Below are positions 33,590 through 45,933 of a stretch of DNA of 64,000 nucleotides, piece by piece (position 1 is the first letter of the stretch; each line of letters opens with the position of its first letter). Origin of the DNA: Uloborus plumipes (lineage: Eukaryota > Arthropoda > Arachnida > Araneae > Uloboridae). Location of the stretch: NCBI GenBank assembly GCA_038373865.1, contig JAXGGA010001144.1, forward strand, positions 1-64,000, read 5' to 3'. Below the pieces are notes generated by a model, which was not told the DNA's origin, searched no databases, and worked only from the letters and a program-made list of their open reading frames with translations. A program made the position numbers and the translations under genes.

Positions 33590-34855
33590 TATGGATGCAC
33601 TAAGCAGATTGACCGATTACCAATTAATCGGCTGAGCCGCTTAATGATCAAGATGATTTTTTTTATTTAACTGTACCAATTTTACTATCACTTTTTTTTT
33701 CTTCTTTCGTTTCGATTTAGAATTTAGAAATAGTTACTAATTTATTTCCGAGAGAAGATTTTTTTTCTTCGATTTTCCTAATTTTCCCAAAAATAATTTC
33801 AAAATTTTATGAAATTTCTTTGAACTATTTTTCGTATTATTGTTAATTATATTACATTAACACACTAGACACGAAATTTGAAATAAAGGGGGGGGGGAGG
33901 CTGTTGTGAGCTCTTAAATTTAGGTGTATTTTTAATTTAATTTTTTAAAAATTATTATATATTTTGTTGAAATTTTATTCAAGATTTTTATTCTTTGAAA
34001 ATTAGAAGTCATCTAAAAGCACTTTACTAAGGAGAAAAATATCGACACATGAACAATGTTGCAACATTTTCTATATGTGCATTTATTCAACATAGGAAAA
34101 TTAATTTAGTAAAGCTGAGCTATTAGCTGAGAGGTTTATTATTATTATTATTTTTTTTTTTTTGTATTTCATTCTTTGAATTATTTGTTTCATTTTTACT
34201 TTTTACAGTATTTTCGTACTGCATGTTATACTTATGTTTTCAGAAAAATTATTTATTTCTTGTTTTTAAATTTATTCATCGTAATTTCATGTTCAAGGCA
34301 TACTTCACTTCACTCCTCGAAGGGCCACAGTACCTGTCATTGTTGTGACTTAACCTGATACGGCATCCTCGAGGCTTTTTATTTAACAATTATAATATAC
34401 CTAATTTTCACAAAAACTGTTCAAGGCATACTGAAAGTAATGCTATTTAAAACATTTTTTTCCGCCGGTTTATTTGCAAAATTTGACAGATTATTTAAAT
34501 AAAATGACATACTCATGTTTTCGCATTAAAAATTGAAAGTTCAAGAATTTAATTATTTCTCGAATTGTGTTATTTGAATAATCGCTGTGAGGGTTATCTT
34601 TTAATCTACCATTCAGTTTTATGCACTGTATGAACTATTTGTTTTGTTTTTACTCTGTTCACTTTCAAACTGCATGTTATACTAAGGATTGCAGAAAATT
34701 ATATTTATTTCCCGTTAATAAAATTATTTATCATAGTTTCTTGGTAAAAGTATACTTTAAAAAATATTTCTTCTGCCGATTAATTGGCAAAATTTTGCCG
34801 ATCATTAATATTCTGCAAAGTGGCCGATTATGGCCCATTTATTGGTGCATCCCCA
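33590..34855. mobile_element. 1266-bp hAT-type non-autonomous element (copy 2)
   Basis: The perfect 8-bp duplication GTACAAAC occurs at 33582-33589 and 34856-34863. The ends TATGGATGCAC and GTGCATCCCCA, with subterminal ATCGGC/GCCGATTA motifs, match the family at 5701-6859. Shared interior phrases include AGAAAAATATCGAC and ATGTTGCAAC. It carries a 114-bp retroposed insert at 34305-34418, which accounts for its greater length. No transposase. Confidence 0.9.
34305..34418 (-). mobile_element. 114-bp truncated retroposon inside the hAT element
   Basis: GTTCAAGGCATACT (14 bp) is at 34291-34304 and 34419-34432. The related hAT copy has the intact single site near 6392-6405 (ATTCAAGGCATACT). Read on the minus strand, the insert ends CGAGGAGTGAAGTGA, like the GGAGGTGTGAAATGAAA tail of the SINE at 50783, and it contains GGTACTGTGGCCCT. 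It is probably a 5'-truncated relative of that SINE. Confidence 0.72.
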
Positions 34856-34863
34856 GTACAAAC

Positions 34864-35274
34864 GTATTTCGGGATTTGTGAAAATCGAAAATACACCTCA
34901 AACTGTTGAGCGAGTTTTCACGCATTGTATTGAAAAATAATCTGTAGCATTATAGTGCATATGCAAATTTTTAGTTTAGAAGCATTTGTGGACTTCGTTT
35001 AATCATCTGTTAATTATTTCTATCATTTTCATAACTGTAGACATATCAATATATTTTAGACACAGCTATATGCTACACGAACAAGTGCCAGCGTTGTATA
35101 ACTAACTGCCCTGCTAGTAAAACCCAAATTTTACAAGGTATTAATTAAATAGAAAAGCATGATCCATGTAGCTGATTACTTCGACATTATAATAACCAAG
35201 CTAAACGAAGTGTTCAGTTATCTTACCTTGCGGGTGTATATAAAAGAGAAGGGGCTATTCATCATATAGCTAGC
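34864..35274. other. No gene recognised
   Basis: Unassigned AT-rich spacer. No transposon ends seen. Confidence 0.4.
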
Positions 35275-35280
35275 CTTATG

Positions 35281-35574
35281 CAGGAGCGTCCCGAATTAAA
35301 ATTTTTGGGAGGACGAAAATTATCAATTAGCCGAATGAAGTTCAAATTTTACAGAATGATAAAATACAAGCATGCACATGGCACACATGTCGTACATACA
35401 TAACATTTAGCTAGAAAAAACATTAGGAATCTCTTACAAAACTATTCTAAAAACCAAAAAAGAACAAATAGTCTCACTTGTAAAATTGTCTTCAAATTAC
35501 CGAATCGTCAGCCAAATGTGCCGAATACGGAAATTATTGGGAGGTCACAGTGACCTCCCATCAAGGCGCTCCTG
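35281..35574. mobile_element. MITE with CAGGAGCG/GGCGCTCCTG ends
   Basis: Inverted ends CAGGAGCGTCCCG and AAGGCGCTCCTG, with CTTATG at 35275-35280 and 35575-35580 as a 6-bp direct repeat. A subterminal palindrome, GGGAGGTCACAGTGACCTCCC, sits near the right end. The right-hand 100 bp is related, inverted, to 53247-53378. Confidence 0.62.
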
Positions 35575-35580
35575 CTTATG

Positions 35581-37668
35581 TGCACATAAATACACATCTG
35601 ACTGAATTTGAGTTCTGAATAGCATGGTCAAATAAATGGGTCCACATAACTATGCCATAACTTATCAGTTGAAGTGAAAGCGCCTTTCGTTTCTGCAATA
35701 CTCTCGTGATTCCTTTACTGTAACAAGAGTCAACAATTCACGGCACGACCGACTGGACCTCCTGACCAATTACCCATTATTTAGTTGGACCCTGAAAGTT
35801 GCTGTGCTGTTAGCAATTCCCTAAGTGCTCTGCTCCCTTCTTCGTATAAGGGGGTGGGGTCAGGATCCATTGGAACAGAATGCACCAGCAGTTAAATTCT
35901 CCATCCTTGGGGGATAGAACGATTAGGGATATAAATTGGGGGATATCAAATAGATGGAATGCTTTGCTCGCGGAATCGAATTGTGGGGCTGGCCCGCAGA
36001 ATTATCTCATGCAGATCCGATGGTTTGGTGGTTTCACTGATGCGTGTTCACGGAACACTACTTTCACTCAGGGAAGGTGAATTTTTCGCACACTTACAGC
36101 GATTGATTCTTGTTCAACATCATTTTTTTGCTTGTCAAATTAGTTTTCGTGTATTATCGTATGGAAATGTGCTATCAAAACTTCTAAAAAAATGAAATAA
36201 AATAAAATATTGCGCCGACGTATTTATCTCATCGAAGAACGTGATCATCATGGAACATATATCTCTTATGGATAATATTAGTTTTTATTGCATTAACTGT
36301 TTCGTTGCAGCCTTAGTGCTTTTTCCCCCCTTCAAGCGTTCACAAAATTTTATTTTCTCTCTCCCTCTCCCCCAGAAAAAAAAACTCCATAGTTCTTATC
36401 AACCACCGTTTCTTAAAATTCCATTCCACTTTTACTGGCAGCACATGTTACCAGATAGATGTCTATCAGTAGTTCATTTAGAGTGAATACAAAAAACTGC
36501 GGGGATAAAATTGACGGTTAACAGTGTAAAACAGTAAAAAGCTGTTAAGAGTTAAAAGCGAAAAAAACATCAGTTGTAGATGTAAAAATGGTTCTTTGAA
36601 TTTGAACCATTTCTAAATATGTAAGAGGTGCTTAGGAAATAAATAAGGATATCAAGTTTTAAACTTAACACGGCTTTGAAAAGAAGCGTGCAGCAGGCAT
36701 GTCACTTCAAATGTTTTCGAGGGGAGGGCAAAGGCTTACTCTCTCATTGTTTATTTTGTTGAGAAACAACGAAAGACATTCTGATACACACATTTTTGTA
36801 ATTAGGGTAATTTCCCAATGGTGAGAGGATGGAGAGCAAATTCCCCTTCCTGATAAGAATCACGCTTTGAAATCAACTTGTTTACAGCTAAATATTAAGA
36901 AACGATTTTCGGTAGTCTTTCTGAAGCACTTTTAAAAAATAAATATGGTCAAACCATTGTTGCAACAAACACACCGTTATTCCTCGGAAAGAATTTTTCT
37001 GAAACATAACACCTCCTCGCTACTTTTGCAAGGACCCTTCAGGTGACGTCAGTAAGAGACGCACGTGCTCATAGGAATGCTTTCATCCACTCAAGAAAAG
37101 AAAGCTCTTGTGGAGGCACATGCATCTTCTTATTTGAGAACTCGACTCATTGTTGTTGGTAGCACTTTCCAATCCGATCGCTTGAAACTTCTGACAAACG
37201 TTGCGACAATCAGTTCCAGAGGTTCTTCCGAGACAGGGATAAAATAACTCAACACGCTGGTGCTTTCGAATATGGGTAGTACTTTGGTACCTATGCTTTT
37301 TTATACATGCATCCAACATTTGTGGGGAATGTTGGAACTAGATTCATAGCTAATTATTTGTGTTGTGAAAAAAAAAAAAAAAAAAAAAAACGAACAACAT
37401 GTCTGAACTGCATTTGTAGAGGTTCTAGGTACTCACGTGTTTTACAAGGAAGAATGTTACAGTGATCAAGTTGCTCCGCTCTTGTACGAAGGAAATGATT
37501 GATAACTTTATAAGCCATCGTTTCTTCTGTATTAACGTTACGTGTTTTTTTTTTTTACAATATTTATATTTAATCGGTTTCCAGTATAATGTATGTCTGT
37601 GACTATAAAATAAAGTCTTGGAGAAGCGCTCAATATGGGGCAGGGTTCAGTATCGAACAAAATACGTA
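35581..37668. other. No gene recognised
   Basis: Frames at 35880-36486 and 37065-37319 overlap and lack any similarity I recognise. An A-run of about 20 is at 37371-37390. No RNA gene or transposon boundary could be supported. Confidence 0.4.
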
Positions 37669-37676
37669 CTAAGGGA

Positions 37677-38206
37677 CAGGGATGCCCACAGGGGGGGATT
37701 ATGGCGCAAGTTGCGCCATCAAAATTTTTGGGGGGGATTTTTTAAAACTAATTTATTTATTTATTTTATTTGAATTATTTATCAATTATTTTTTTCATGA
37801 AATTATTTATAAATTAATTTTTTTGCTTAAATTATTTACGGATTTTTTAAATAAAAAATATTCATTAATTCATTTTTTAATTTAAATTAATTCTTTTATT
37901 TTTGTATGATTATTTATTTATTTATTTTGTGTGTGCGAGTGTGTGTGCTTGGAATGTCTGAAAGGAAAAAAAAGCGATTCTATTCTATGCATAATTCGAA
38001 TTTAAAAAAAATAATAATATATAAAAAACAAATAGTTATAATTAAAATAAATAAATAATATTTAAAAATAAATAAATAAATAATATTTAAAAAAATAAAT
38101 AAAATAAATAAGAGGGTAAAAATAAAAATAAAAAGCACAAGAGGGTTGTGAAAATTTTTTTGGGGGGAATTTGCGCCATGGAGCTTGAGGGGGATGGGCA
38201 CCCCTG
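37677..38206. mobile_element. 530-bp hAT-type foldback MITE (CAGGGRTGCCCA family, copy 1)
   Basis: The flanks CTAAGGGA (37669-37676) and ATAAGGGA (38207-38214) match 7/8. The ends are CAGGGATGCCCACAG and GGGCACCCCTG. Next come TTATGGCGCAAGTTGCGCCA and a G-run, then long ATTT-rich and AAAT-rich arms that can pair. The ORFs within are low-complexity Phe/Ile/Leu runs and not genes. It matches copy 2 at 45368-45925. Confidence 0.85.
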
Positions 38207-38214
38207 ATAAGGGA

Positions 38215-39896
38215 CAAAGCAAGTTTATTTTTCTTCAGAAAAGGAAGAGAACAGAAGTTGAAGTGAAGATAAAAATAGTGCCGTGGTGTGTTTATTGCGC
38301 AAGATCATCTTCAAATAATCAGGGGTAAATCGTAGGGTTGGTGTCAAAAATGCTTAAAAGTGACTGCGCTGGTGTTCGAGAAAATTATATTTGTTTGAAA
38401 GGGCAAGTAATTTTTTTTGTATTTTTAGTAAATAGTAGTTGTTTTCTATTATTATTTTTGTGGTACCCGTAATAGGGGACATTATGTGCTGTGAAAAAAA
38501 AAAAAAAAAAATCCCAACTTTTTTTTCCACCGATCTTTTATGAATTTCCTGTTAGACACTTCCCTTTTTTTTGTTCTCTTAGTCCTTTATCGTATTTAAT
38601 TGAGTATTGGCAACACGTTTGCTGACTTATATTTTCTCTTATGAAGAAGTAAATGCATTCACGTTCTGAAATACCTTAAGTTCTTTTGAGGAATTCTCTC
38701 ATGTATTGAATCGTTGTTTGCTAAAAATGTTCTGGTTTCATAGGGGTGGAAACTACAAGGTCTTATTCCTTTTTCGATCTCTCTCCATGTTCAAAAAAAA
38801 AAAAAAAAAAAACTATTGGAAAATGGTAAACCTTATTACTCCCTACTGTTTCTATCCTTACAACGGCCCCTTGTATGTTTCATCACTTGCCTTTTGATAT
38901 CATCTTTTACGAAGATCTAGCCCCCAACAAAGATGTTTTTAGATTTGGGTGGAGAAATGCTGTTTGACGAATCTTATCTTACACACAAGAGTCAAGTCTC
39001 AACGGTCCTTTTTTCTTTTTAAAATAGTTCTTGGCTTGTTTTGGGCGTGTAGACAAGTAGCGACTCCGCCTTGATGCATTATACTTTGTAGATATTCTTG
39101 TCGATTTTAGTTACTGGTATGTTGTAGATATTTGGAGTGGATATGAGAAAATGTAGCTTGAATCGTGATTTCAGGTGATTGCTAAAAATTTCACTGACTT
39201 TTTTCTTGGTGCAAAGCGGGTTCTAAGCTTCGATACTATAGTAGTTGTGCAATGTTTGCAGGAATGTTTGTTATAAACATGGTAAAGCGTTTTGGTGAAA
39301 AGCCACAATTTTTATGGCAAATGTAAATCATAGTTTTGGAATGGCTAATACAATCAGACAGATGGAAGCTATTTCTTTCTTATTTTTCACTATACTTAAA
39401 ATTTGCTTTGTTTTGCATCGATTCAATGCTTAAGTTGAAAAGTAATATATTCCATGCCAAAAGGGAGAATGAATTTTTCCCAACTTTGATTTCAATGTTT
39501 ACTCCTCTTACGAAAAGTGATGAGGAAAATATGTGAGTAATTAACTTTTGATTCAAAACCTACAATTGCTTTATATTACTGTATTTTACTTACTGTATAT
39601 TTATTTTTCCTCATGAATATTTATGCCTCATTTACTAAGATTTAATTTCAAATTACTTTCAGTATTCGGTCATATTTTTTAAAATATTCATATCATCGAT
39701 TTAGCTTTAACGCGTTCGTGATTGTCGCGGAAACGTTTAATTATAGTCTTAATTACTTTCCAACATTGAAATGATGAAGTTGACTAATAAAATTAGGAGA
39801 AAATGAAAATATTACAACCTTAAATCTCACAAATTTGCAGACAAAAAGCTTAACTGTTTTGCATTGCAAAAGGGTTTCATTGTAACCCCCGAAACA
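38215..39896. other. No gene recognised
   Basis: Contains A-runs near 38495 and 38793-38811 and short frames without similarity. No transposon termini. Confidence 0.4.
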
Positions 39897-41562
39897 TCTC
39901 TACTAATAATAAAGCTGAAGGTGGTTCTGTCTGTCCTTCTGTCTGTCTGTTACGCGCGTAGCGCCAAAACCGTTCGGTCGATTTTCATGCCACTTGGCAC
40001 AAAATTAGTTTGTAGCATGTAGTTTTGCACCTCGAAGCGATTTTTCGAAAATTCCATTTCGTTCTTTTTCTATTCGAATTCTTAGCGGAAATTCGATAAA
40101 ATAGGGAAGAAATATTTCACACACATTTTCAAGTCTTATGTCATTCGAAAGCTTGGAATTTTCTGCACAAAATGAAGTTTTTTCGAAGTTTCTACGATCA
40201 TCAGGAGAGCTGTAACAATTGTTTTTAGAATCCCGAAATTCAAGGCTTACCTTCAGTAAAGCAAGCCAAACGATTCTAAAATGGTTCAGCTCGATAATAA
40301 AATTTGTTTGAAAAGAGAGATGAAAAGAATTATTTTATCAACGGAAATCAACTTTTCATGTTGTTACTATGGTTACGTGTTCATACTTATTTTTGTTTCG
40401 TTCTTTTTCCAGGGTTGCCAGACGTAGTATTTTTGATTCTACGGTAGTATTTTTTCGGCCCAAATAAGGAGCGTAGTATTTTTCTGGCAACCCTGTTTCC
40501 AATATACTAATGACTTAATTAAAAGATTTGGCGGATTTTTTTTTTCCATTTTCATAGATTTCGCATTTCAGCAACATTGATTTTGGCAACGTTTGGAAAC
40601 AGTAGTATTTTGTAATATTTTTTTAGAGGAGGTATAGTATTTTTTGTTCCAATTCTCTGGCAACCCTGTCTTTTTCCCGGTGAAGATGCTTTGGGACCCT
40701 GCTTGGCGCGTTTTCAAAAAGTCAACTACGCAAAATAGCTAGGGTTACCACGCTTGGCGCGCCTATCGTTCATTTAGCGAGAAAAGGGTACCTAAAGCAC
40801 AGATTAACGAAATATTGTATCAATTTCGATATTGCATCGTTTTTTTAAAGTGTTTCGTTTCGGAAAATGTATTGTTTTGTTTTTTAAGCTGGGAAAGAAA
40901 ACTTTCTTCTTCTTTTAAACTTTGGTAAGATTTCTGTTGGTTTCTGTTATCAACAAAACTGTTCTTATTTTCTCTTTTGGCTTATTTTTGTCCATCTCCC
41001 TTGGGGTTGCATTCGAATGTTCTAAGGGGGTGTTTTACCCCATTTATCGGGTAAATCAGTGTTTTCAATGCAAGGTGATATGAATTGGTTAACAAAAGTG
41101 ATATGAATTGGCGCGACCACTTGGCGATATATCGCCAAGCTTTTGATCGCCAAATATTTGATGCCAAATTGGCGAATTTTTTTTTTTTTTTTTGATTTTG
41201 GTTCAATTTGGCGCTGTTGGCGATATTTTGCGAAAAATCCACTGAATGATGTTAAAAACGACGATCTTTAGGAGATTAATCATTGTAAAATATTTTTTTG
41301 CATTGTTTCGTAGCAAACTAGGGCTACAAATGTTTGAATTGTTATCTTGCTCACTCCAAGCACTATTTTAGTACTTAAGGCATCTACTAAGAAATTTACA
41401 CGTAAAATTAAGTAGTGTGGGGTCCATATCAAATCTTTATATCACTTTGAAGGAATTATAGTTGAATAAAACTAAAATAGAGCATTTTTTCTGATATATC
41501 AATTATTTTACAAATGAACTTTTAATTTTATACCACGGGCAAAGCCGTGCGGGTACCGCTAG
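39897..41562 (+). mobile_element. Non-autonomous Helitron, 1.67 kb
   Basis: The 5' end, TCTCTACTAATAATAAAGC, follows an A, and the 3' end finishes ...CGGGTACCGCTAG before a T, so the insertion lies between A and T. Just inside the 3' end is the hairpin CCACGGGCAAAGCCGTG, the Helitron terminator. The first about 400 bp include the GTCTGTCTGTTACGCGCGTA phrase typical of such ends in invertebrates. There is no Rep/helicase coding. A 258-bp hAT-type MITE is nested at 40411-40668, and the right part has repeated TTGGCG/CGCCAA motifs (41107-41225). Confidence 0.88.
40411..40668. mobile_element. 258-bp hAT-type MITE nested in the Helitron
   Basis: TCTTTTTC at 40403-40410 and 40669-40676 is a perfect 8-bp duplication. 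The ends are CAGGGTTGCCAGACG and TCTCTGGCAACCCTG. An internal copy of the right end (TTTCTGGCAACCCTG at about 40478-40494) and repeated GTAGTATTTTT phrases give an internally duplicated structure. Confidence 0.87.
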
Positions 41563-44209
41563 TATTGTATAAGCTATACAGTTCTCTGTAAGTTTGCAAT
41601 TTTACGTTGTGATACTTTCTTTTACTTTACTGCACCTGTTGTCCTTTATTTCGAAAAAATAGACATTTCGTCACATTTAGAAGCTGCACAGTTAAAAATT
41701 AAGTATTCATTTTCGTAATTGGTTTGTTGATCTCGGCTGGTTTCACTTCCTCGGCCAAACATCACAATTTTATCGCACAATAAACTAACAAATTATTCAT
41801 TGCTGTTAGTAGTTTATTTTCTTGCCCACACATGATCGTTAAATTTGCATTCCTTGTGTTTGTGTGTATATTTTTTCTTGAATTCTTAACTTTTGGGCAG
41901 AGTGGGGAGGAATTTATCCCGAAGAGTCCGCTCGTAAAAGCCGAAAAGTAAAAGTCACGGATTGAAAATATGTTATCATCCGTGAAAATTGAATAAAAAC
42001 CGTAAAAACCCATTGATTATCAGATGTCACAGAACGGAGTTTAAAAGTCGTGTTCCACACACTTATTTCTTGCGTTATCAAAACGCCAACATTGTACCCT
42101 TTTTGCATTGTTCTTAACGAAAAAAAAAAAAATAGCGAAAATGAATTCGAGGATGATATTAATGTACCACTCGTTGCCATTTTTGATATCCTTTCTACCT
42201 TCCTTTTACAGCTTTTGTGAGAAACCAAGAAAACTTTTATGTAACGGAACTCTTTCTCATCTGTCATCCGGAATTGCTGCCTGCTCATAGCGAACTCAAA
42301 TACGCCCCTCCTGAGTCATATCTCATATGAGTACAAAACCTTTCACCGATGATGTCAAGACAACAGAAGAGAACATCTTCTCTCCGTCATAAAGCTAGTA
42401 ATTAGTGTGATTGTTCTGCTTTCGATGAAAAGAAGGCGACAGCAAACTCATTCTATGAATGAAATGTTGCAGAACTGTGTCTACCGGAACATGTGCTGGG
42501 CACAGGATGCTTTTCAATGACTAGACCTGGCAGGCTTCTTATGTAATTCAAAAATGCAACGGTATATAATTTATTAAGTTGTAAATTTGTATAGCGTTTG
42601 AATAAGGTGCTAACCAAAATGCTTTCCAAATTATTTATAAAGCTACAAAAGCGAGAAGGGTCCTAAATGTCTATGTTACCGGCAAAATTTGAGAGCCGAA
42701 ATTCTATAGAAAGTCTAGGCATTGTACATAATGCCTAAAATTAGTTTGCATTGTATGAACTTATTCATATTTCAAGCATTTCCTAGGCATTGTGTAGATT
42801 GATTAATGAGAAACTGGCAAAGTATGAAATATGTAGAACATAACTTCAAAACACGAAATGTCTGCATGAAAAATGAAATGAAATGTAATTCAAAATATTG
42901 TTCAAACCGGCCATGTGTCAGTACTTAGGCAAATTTTTAGTTTTTTATTTTTCATGTGAAAATTTTGTTTTCCTGAGAAAAAAAGTCCTAAATTTTGTTT
43001 TGTACAAATTTTATTTTTCTTTATGTATTTTGAATAATTTTTTTTTAATGACCTTCTCATTTTTTCAGAATATTTGTATTTTTAAGGAATGCACCTCATT
43101 TATGTACATGGGCACCAATGTGCGAAATTTGAAGGGGGCAGGGGGGCTCAGATATTTCGTCCATGGTTTAGTGGGATAATTTTAACATTAAAAGCATTTT
43201 TAGTGCGGATTAGAGCTATTAAAATTGAACATTTTTAGGAACTTATTCATTAATGGCTGAAAATTGAATGTTTTACTCTTTTTGAAGGAGAAATTGTATT
43301 AAAAGCGAGGAAGTACGAAATTCTAAAGAAGGGCTTGTGCCCTCCCTAGCTTCCCATTATGAGCATCCCTGTTTTTTCATAGCCGTATCAGGATTTCTTC
43401 ATACTTTGTCAAAATATAATTTTTGATTCTATAGAATTCCTTGGTATTATGCAGTATGCACAGTGTTTAAGTAGTACGGAATACTTATTTTATTTCATTA
43501 CTCTGCATAAAAGCGTCTAGTATTATTCAATGGCTAGGCTCTCTACAGAATGCAGCGCAAACGTAACAGGTAACACCTTCAAAACCTGTCTATAACGAAG
43601 ATTGCGCCACATTAGTTAATTCAATAATGTGTCTATTCAAACTTTATCATGGGTTATATTCCCAGTAAAGTCGATAATTTTCTATTTCATACCCTTGTTA
43701 GCTGCTTCTAATCGTGGGTTCGTAATTTTGATAAGATATTTTCCTGCTCATTTTTTTTCTTTGCAGGAATTATTGCTACCGTGTTTAAGCTTGTCGAGCA
43801 AGATCCGCCTTCAAAAACTTTTGCACCTGTTTTTGTGGAAACTCGTGATCGTTAAGTTAACGTTTCTAATCGGTTGTGGCTGTTAAGGTTCACGTTTTCG
43901 TACGAGGAAATTCCATTGAAATCGCTTTGATAAAAAACCGAATTCGTATCTTTAGCAGTGTGAACTGTCATAGTTAAGTCTTTGGTACTACGGCTGTTAG
44001 ATGGAACCGCCTTGATACTGATGTATTTTCAATCAGAAACCCTTTCACTTTCAAAAGGAAAGGGGCCTTGCCTTCTCACTTTTCCAGAATAAAAAAATAG
44101 TGATCTATTGAAATTCTTTTTTACACTGTGGACTGATTTATTTTATGAAAGTAAAAACTACTAATTCCAAAAAATGGACTTTTTTCAGGTTATTTCATAA
44201 GAATAGAAC
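41563..44209. other. No gene recognised
   Basis: Open frames at 41762-42290 on opposite strands overlap and show no known motifs. A stretch at 43100-43390 with G-rich and C-rich ends may be a decayed MITE, but no duplication was found. Confidence 0.4.
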
Positions 44210-44731
44210 TTAACCCATTAATGCCTGACATTTTTTTTTCCAAAGATATTTTGTATACTGGTTACAAACGGTGTTTAATGGACAGGAAAAATAATAAAAA
44301 AAATATTATGTAAAAAATAATTTTTTTATTAAGGAAAGAAAAATCGTCCCTTAAAAGTTATGATAGACCCCAGAGGGTACATACTTTTTTTAATAAAATT
44401 TTTTTCTACATACGATATATTATTTAAAAAGACATTTTATAAGAAGAAATAAAATCAGCAGTTAACATAAACTGAGAAGCTGGAAATAACTTTGAAAACT
44501 CAGCTGTTTTTCTTGAGATTGTGAACGATGTAATTTTTGGTTAAGATCATATTAAAACTGCTACAGAACGCAGTTTACAATGGTTATGTGCTGCAATCTA
44601 TTAATAAAGAATTGAAACAATACCGAGGTATAAATTAAGCACTATTATTTGGTTGAAATGTTCATTTTGGGGAAATTCAGACCCTTTTTTGGACCGTCCC
44701 TACAAAGGGACGCTAGGCATTAATGGGTTAA
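44210..44731. mobile_element. piggyBac-type MITE flanked by TTAA (second)
   Basis: TTAA at 44210-44213 and 44728-44731 bound CCCATTAATGCC and GGCATTAATGGG. Just inside the right end is GTCCCTACAAAGGGAC, a small hairpin. No coding capacity. Same design as 13891-14402. Confidence 0.85.
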
Positions 44732-45359
44732 AATCGGAAGGTGGATGTTCTACGGTGGCCATCCGTCTTAACTTTTGAGGCCATATATCGCATTTTTTAT
44801 CATTTAATCATTATTGTTAAAATCCAATAATATAACAAAATTAAAAAAAAAAAAAAAAAAAAAAAAAGGCTTCAGAGGTGCTGCCTCCTGCCTCCTCTCC
44901 ACCGCATACGTTTCTTTTGACCCCCCCCCCCCCCCCCCAACTTTTTTTGGTGCATCAGCCGCCTATGTCTAGAAATATTTCTTTGTGTGGCTTAGTTGTT
45001 CGTATTGAAGTAGAGTGGAATTTAGAAAACCTCAAGGTTGTTATAAGATATTTACATGCATTACCTACCTTGAAACAATAACAAACAAACCAGTGTCAAA
45101 AGTTTTGACCAAATTTAACTTGAAAATCTGTCCATGAAGTAGTAAACTTTTGGATACAACACGACAACTAATGTGATCAGTTCCATCATTTTGAGGCGTT
45201 TAGAGGGGTCAATTCCTCCCTTTAACTTCACGCATATGTGGGAGTATTTTTGTTGTGTTTCACTGAAATGGGAATTTAGTATATACCCTTTGCCCCACCC
45301 CCCCTCCAACAGAAAAATTTGTAATGACATGATGTGTTGTAGTAATCAGTATACTGTTG
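44732..45359. other. No gene; A-run and C-run
   Basis: An A-run of about 22 lies at 44846-44867 and a C-run of about 17 near 44921-44938. The short frame spanning them is proline-rich because of the C-run and is not a gene. Confidence 0.4.
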
Positions 45360-45367
45360 CTTTGAGT

Positions 45368-45925
45368 CAGGGGTGCCCACAGGGGGGGGATTATGGCGCA
45401 AGTTGCGCCATCAAAATTTTTAGGGGGGATTTTTTAAAACTAATTTATTTATTTAAATTATTTAAATTTTTGTTTTTTAATTTAATATTATTTTCTGATT
45501 TTTGAAATAAAAATTATTCATGAATTAATTTTTTTATTTGAATCATTTCTTTTATTTCTTAATTATAATTTTATTTATTTATTTATTTATTTATTTATTT
45601 TACTTTTGTGTGAGGAATGTCTGGAAGAGGAAAAAAGCTATTCCATTCTGCGCATAATTACTACTTCTAAAAAATTAACAATATATAAAAAATAATAGTT
45701 ATAATTTAAAAAAATAAATAAATAGTATTTAAAAATAAATAAATAAATAATATTTAAAATAAATAAATAAATAATATTTTAAAAATAAATAAATAAATAT
45801 TTTAAAAATAAATAAATAAAATAAAAAAGAGGGGTTAAAATAAAAAAATAAATAGCACAAAAGGGTTGAGAAAAATTTTTGGGGGGAATTTGCGCCATTG
45901 AGCTTAGGGGGGATGGGCACCCCTG
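45368..45925. mobile_element. 558-bp hAT-type foldback MITE (CAGGGRTGCCCA family, copy 2)
   Basis: The flanks CTTTGAGT (45360-45367) and CTTTGAGC (45926-45933) match 7/8. The ends are CAGGGGTGCCCACAG and GGGCACCCCTG. As in copy 1, GATTATGGCGCAAGTTGCGC is followed by a G-run and ATTT/AAAT arms. The AT-rich arms have expanded differently from copy 1, probably by slippage. Confidence 0.86.
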
Positions 45926-45933
45926 CTTTGAGC

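Noticed and set aside
37682..38222. Phe/Ile/Leu-rich frames resembling membrane proteins
   Set aside because: They are translations of the ATTT/AAAT arms of a MITE; the same happens at 45729-45941.
43109..43390. Possible MITE with GGGCACCAAT and GAGCATCCCTG ends
   Set aside because: The ends resemble hAT termini, but no target duplication and no second copy in the window supports them.
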